In this document: piece by piece, positions 48,412-50,377 of the stretch
How positions within the stretch are numbered: position 1 is the first letter of the stretch
Layout: every line of letters starts with the position of its first letter
Notes under the pieces: model-generated
Told to the model about the DNA's origin: nothing
The model's input: only the letters and a program-made list of their open reading frames with translations
Database searches by the model: none
DNA from: a virus
Strand: one strand, 5' to 3'
Virus record (IMG/VR): IMGVR_UViG_3300025102_004999
Span: 1-50,377 of that record
Length of the DNA: 50,377 bases
Position numbers and translations under genes: made by a program

Positions 48412-48648
48412 ATGGCTAAATTATATTTGTTAGATGATGACATTCATACATTTGACGAAGTTGTGAGTGTTTTGAGAAAATACTTGTCCTTTCCAATGAC
48501 GCAAGGGCAATCAGTTGCAAACATTGTACATAATAATGGAAAGTGTGATATTTATACTGGGGACATAATAATGGTTGAAGACTTATACGAGTTGTTTCGT
48601 AAAGAGGGATTCAGCGTAGAGATAGACGAAACTTATGAAATGGAATGA
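48412..48648 (+). CDS. ClpS-like adaptor protein
   Basis: This 78-residue protein aligns with the core of the Clp protease adaptor ClpS: YLLDDDIHTFDEVVSVLRKY matches the ligand-binding loop (N/D-D-x-x-T-F-x-x-V-x-x-L), followed by GQSVANIVHNNGKCDIYTGD (the H-x-x-G segment) and DLYELFRKEGFSVEIDE. Host ClpS is usually about 100 residues, with a flexible N-terminal extension needed to activate ClpA; that extension is missing here. It could redirect or block the host N-degron pathway. ATG follows the previous stop by 2 bases. Confidence 0.72.
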   Translation: MAKLYLLDDDIHTFDEVVSVLRKYLSFPMTQGQSVANIVHNNGKCDIYTGDIIMVEDLYELFRKEGFSVEIDETYEME

Positions 48649-48856
48649 AAAGTCAAAAGGTGTCGGTGATACAATCAAGAAAATCACATCAGCAACTAAA
48701 TTAGACAAGTTGGCTGAAAAGATTGCCGAGGTCGCAGGTAAAGAAGATTGTGGGTGTAAAAAACGCCAAGATAGATTGAATCGTATGTTTCCATACCAAA
48801 AAGAAAATTACGATAATCGTAGTAAACGATTTCCATTAAGGGGAAAAAATGATTAA
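48635..48856 (+). CDS. Small basic protein with CGCxKR motif
   Basis: This 73-residue protein has VGDTIKKITSATKLDKLAEK and the motif DCGCKKRQDRLNRMFPY, a Cys pair followed by a basic stretch that I recall in short proteins of marine T4-like phages. It overlaps the ClpS-like gene by 14 bases and the next gene by 8. The two cysteines could help bind a metal, but one pair alone is not a zinc finger. Function unknown. Confidence 0.65.
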   Translation: MKWNEKSKGVGDTIKKITSATKLDKLAEKIAEVAGKEDCGCKKRQDRLNRMFPYQKENYDNRSKRFPLRGKND

Positions 48857-49757
48857 AGACTTTATTTTAGAGGTACTAACAGAAGAACAATTAGACGAAA
48901 AGTTAATTGTATATAATAATAGAAAACCATATGGTCAAGTTGTATTCTTGGCAGGTGGTGCAGGTAGTGGTAAAGGATTCTCAGGTTCACATTTTATAGA
49001 TAATACCGCATTCAAAGTTCGTGATGTTGATAAAATGAAAAAACAACTTCAGATTCTAAATAGAATGGGTAAATTAGATATTGATTCTGTATTGAACAAG
49101 TATGGTAAAAATATACCAGCAAAAGAAATAGAAGTCATTAGGAACATTCAATCACAAGGATTTCAGTTAAGAAACTTACAATTAAAGAAACCAGACCATG
49201 TTAGGGCATTACATCAGTTAGTAAAATCAACGGGTATCAAAGATAGTTCATTAGAAAAACTATTAGTAGGTAAAGATAATCCTGAAACACTTCCTAATAT
49301 TATGTTTGATATTACGGCAAAGGATGTTACAGATATTACAAGTATAATTCCTCAACTAAAAAAAGCTGGATACAACTCTAAAAACATTCACTTAACATGG
49401 GTTCTTACTAATTATGTAACCGCACTTGATAACAATAGAAAAAGAGAACGAATGGTGCCTGAGGATATTCTATTAAAAACTCATGAAGGTGCAGCAAATA
49501 CTGTTTGGGGTCTTGTAACAAAGGCAATGCCAAATGGACTAAATGGTAGGGTTGATGTAATATTAAATAATCCACAACATACGGTATTTTACAAAGATGC
49601 TGATGGAAACAATGTAGAAGGAATAGCAAAAGGATTCTTATCTCTGCCAGTTAAAAGAGAGGGTAAAGGAATATTACCTGAAAAAGTATGGAAAACAAAG
49701 TTATTCAATTGGGTGGCTCAGAACGCTCCCGATAGTATAACTAAAAACATGAAATAA
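48849..49757 (+). CDS. P-loop NTPase / kinase-like phage protein
   Basis: This 302-residue protein has a Walker A motif in VVFLAGGAGSGKGFSGSHF near residue 37, followed by VRDVDKMKKQL, and a later strand KNIHLTWVLTNYVTALDNNR resembling the lid and base-binding part of zeta-toxin or polynucleotide-kinase-like folds. The N-terminus IKDFILEVLTEEQLDEKL is of the type seen in many marine T4-like phage proteins. AAGGGG precedes the ATG. Substrate is unknown. Confidence 0.65.
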   Translation: MIKDFILEVLTEEQLDEKLIVYNNRKPYGQVVFLAGGAGSGKGFSGSHFIDNTAFKVRDVDKMKKQLQILNRMGKLDIDSVLNKYGKNIPAKEIEVIRNIQSQGFQLRNLQLKKPDHVRALHQLVKSTGIKDSSLEKLLVGKDNPETLPNIMFDITAKDVTDITSIIPQLKKAGYNSKNIHLTWVLTNYVTALDNNRKRERMVPEDILLKTHEGAANTVWGLVTKAMPNGLNGRVDVILNNPQHTVFYKDADGNNVEGIAKGFLSLPVKREGKGILPEKVWKTKLFNWVAQNAPDSITKNMK

Positions 49758-49773
49758 ATTTAATAAACAAGTT

Positions 49774-50355
49774 ATGGAAGTAAACGCATTCATTATTGAA
49801 AACTTCTACTCAAATCCTGACGAAGTAAGACAATTCGCATTATCACAAGACTTCGGAGTACGAGGTAATTACCCAGGTCAAAGAACAATACCATTTTTAA
49901 ATGACTCAATAACAGATACTATCGAATCTGTTATATCACCACAATGGGGTAGAGTTACAGATTGGGGAGACGAATATACAGGAGCATATCAATATACAAC
50001 ACAAGGTGACAGAACTTGGATTCATGCAGACAACACTACAAGGTGGGCAGGTGTTTGTTATTTAACACCAAACGCCCCATTAAGCGCAGGAACGGGTTTA
50101 TTTAAACACAAGGCAACTGGGTTGACCAGTCATCCATATAAGGCAGACGGAACTCCTGACAAAGAATTGATGGATGAAATATACAAAGACTCTCAAGACT
50201 ATACAAAATGGGAAATGACTGATAGATTGGCGAATGTATACAATCGATTGGTAATTTATAGAGGTGATTACTTTCACGCTTCATTAGACTACTTTGGTAG
50301 AGACATATACGATGGTAGACTATTTCAGACTTTCTTCTTCAATACGGAAATGTAA
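49774..50355 (+). CDS. DUF6445-like protein with 2OG-oxygenase-type residues
   Basis: This 193-residue protein starts AFIIENFYSNPDEVRQFAL and contains RTWIHADNTTRWAGVCYLTP (HxD) and GTGLFKHKATGL, then YFHASLDYFG and GRLFQTFFFN as distal His and Arg regions. The pattern fits DUF6445, a group of oxygenase-like proteins common in marine phages and bacteria. Activity is inferred from the residue triad. It is the fourth oxygenase-like protein here, less similar to the other three. Confidence 0.7.
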   Translation: MEVNAFIIENFYSNPDEVRQFALSQDFGVRGNYPGQRTIPFLNDSITDTIESVISPQWGRVTDWGDEYTGAYQYTTQGDRTWIHADNTTRWAGVCYLTPNAPLSAGTGLFKHKATGLTSHPYKADGTPDKELMDEIYKDSQDYTKWEMTDRLANVYNRLVIYRGDYFHASLDYFGRDIYDGRLFQTFFFNTEM

Positions 50356-50377
50356 ATGGATTTTCAAAAAAGAGGTG
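50356..50377 (+). CDS. Start of a gene cut by the window edge
   Basis: ATG at 50356 follows the preceding stop directly and the frame (MDFQKRG) runs open to the end of the window. Only seven codons are visible, so no product can be named. Confidence 0.4.

Noticed and set aside
1-50377. Minus-strand genes
   Set aside because: All longer minus-strand frames lie inside strong + strand genes, lack overlap logic and read as low-complexity shadows.
1-50377. tRNA genes, CRISPR arrays, insertion sequences and intrinsic terminators
   Set aside because: Genes are packed with almost no gaps; I saw no cloverleaf, no regularly spaced repeats, no transposase and no stable hairpin followed by a T run.

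Overview
The window is a contiguous piece of a T4-like (myovirus-type) phage genome that very probably infects a marine Bacteroidetes (flavobacterium-like) host. The T4 assignment rests on a recognisable core replication set: gp32 SSB, UvsX, RNase H/flap exonuclease, gp41 helicase, NrdB/NrdA, gp43 polymerase, gp45 clamp, and gp44/gp62 clamp loader. The host assignment is inference from four signs: promoters of the Bacteroidetes type (TTTG, 19 nt, then GTATATTAG, close to the -33/-7 TTTG/TAnnTTTG pattern), A-rich leaders without Shine-Dalgarno sequences in the replication region, signal peptides cut before Gln, and a lipoprotein with a Bacteroidetes-style surface-export signal. Every gene I accept is on the + strand. 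Most junctions overlap (ATGA or TAATG) or are a few bases long, and no gene-free stretch exceeds about 155 bases.

Layout. 1-2.6 kb: the 3' part of a large phage protein with a nuclease-like segment, plus two unknown genes. 2.7-10.2 kb: gp32, uvsX, rnh, gp41, nrdB, nrdA, thioredoxin. 10.2-13 kb: a glycosyltransferase, a UDP-galactopyranose mutase and a 2OG-Fe(II) oxygenase inserted into the replication block. 13-23.7 kb: a small HTH protein, two tandem Mom-like DNA-modification proteins, DNA polymerase, a third Mom-like protein, clamp, a DUF4338 protein, clamp loader genes, a DUF1599/Nmad1 protein, a Cas4-like Fe-S nuclease, a lytic-transglycosylase-like protein and a SLOG protein. 23.7-39.5 kb: a glycan island of about 15 genes (GT4, GT2 and GT-B-like transferases, sugar-nucleotide dehydrogenase, two SDR epimerases, a cupin isomerase, an aldolase fused to a CMP-sugar synthetase, DUF6165, HAD, 2OG oxygenase). 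39.7-48.4 kb: an envelope and lysis region (DUF3008, amidase endolysin, several holin-like membrane proteins, a predicted outer-membrane beta-barrel, two lipoproteins, a secreted thioredoxin-fold protein, PAP2 phosphatase). 48.4-50.4 kb: a ClpS-like adaptor, a P-loop protein and a DUF6445 oxygenase-like protein.

The signals most worth following are these. (1) Ten TTTG-N18/19-GTATATT promoters lie before or inside genes; at the helicase, the polymerase and the Cas4-like nuclease the predicted start of transcription falls on the start codon, which suggests leaderless mRNAs. (2) By eye the palindromes GATC and ACGT are completely absent from all 50 kb. (3) Three divergent Mom-like proteins surround the DNA polymerase, with an Nmad1-family protein nearby, which points to complex DNA modification. 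(4) One reading frame fuses an HMGL-type aldolase to a KdsB-type cytidylyltransferase, which suggests the phage makes and activates an unusual acidic sugar. (5) A block of secreted, outer-membrane and lipoprotein genes looks like a host-envelope remodelling or superinfection-exclusion cassette.

I found no tRNA gene, CRISPR array, insertion sequence or convincing intrinsic terminator. Family assignments come from reading the sequence without database searches. Start sites were moved downstream of the longest reading frame wherever an ATG fits better with gene overlap, promoter position or the family's usual N-terminus.
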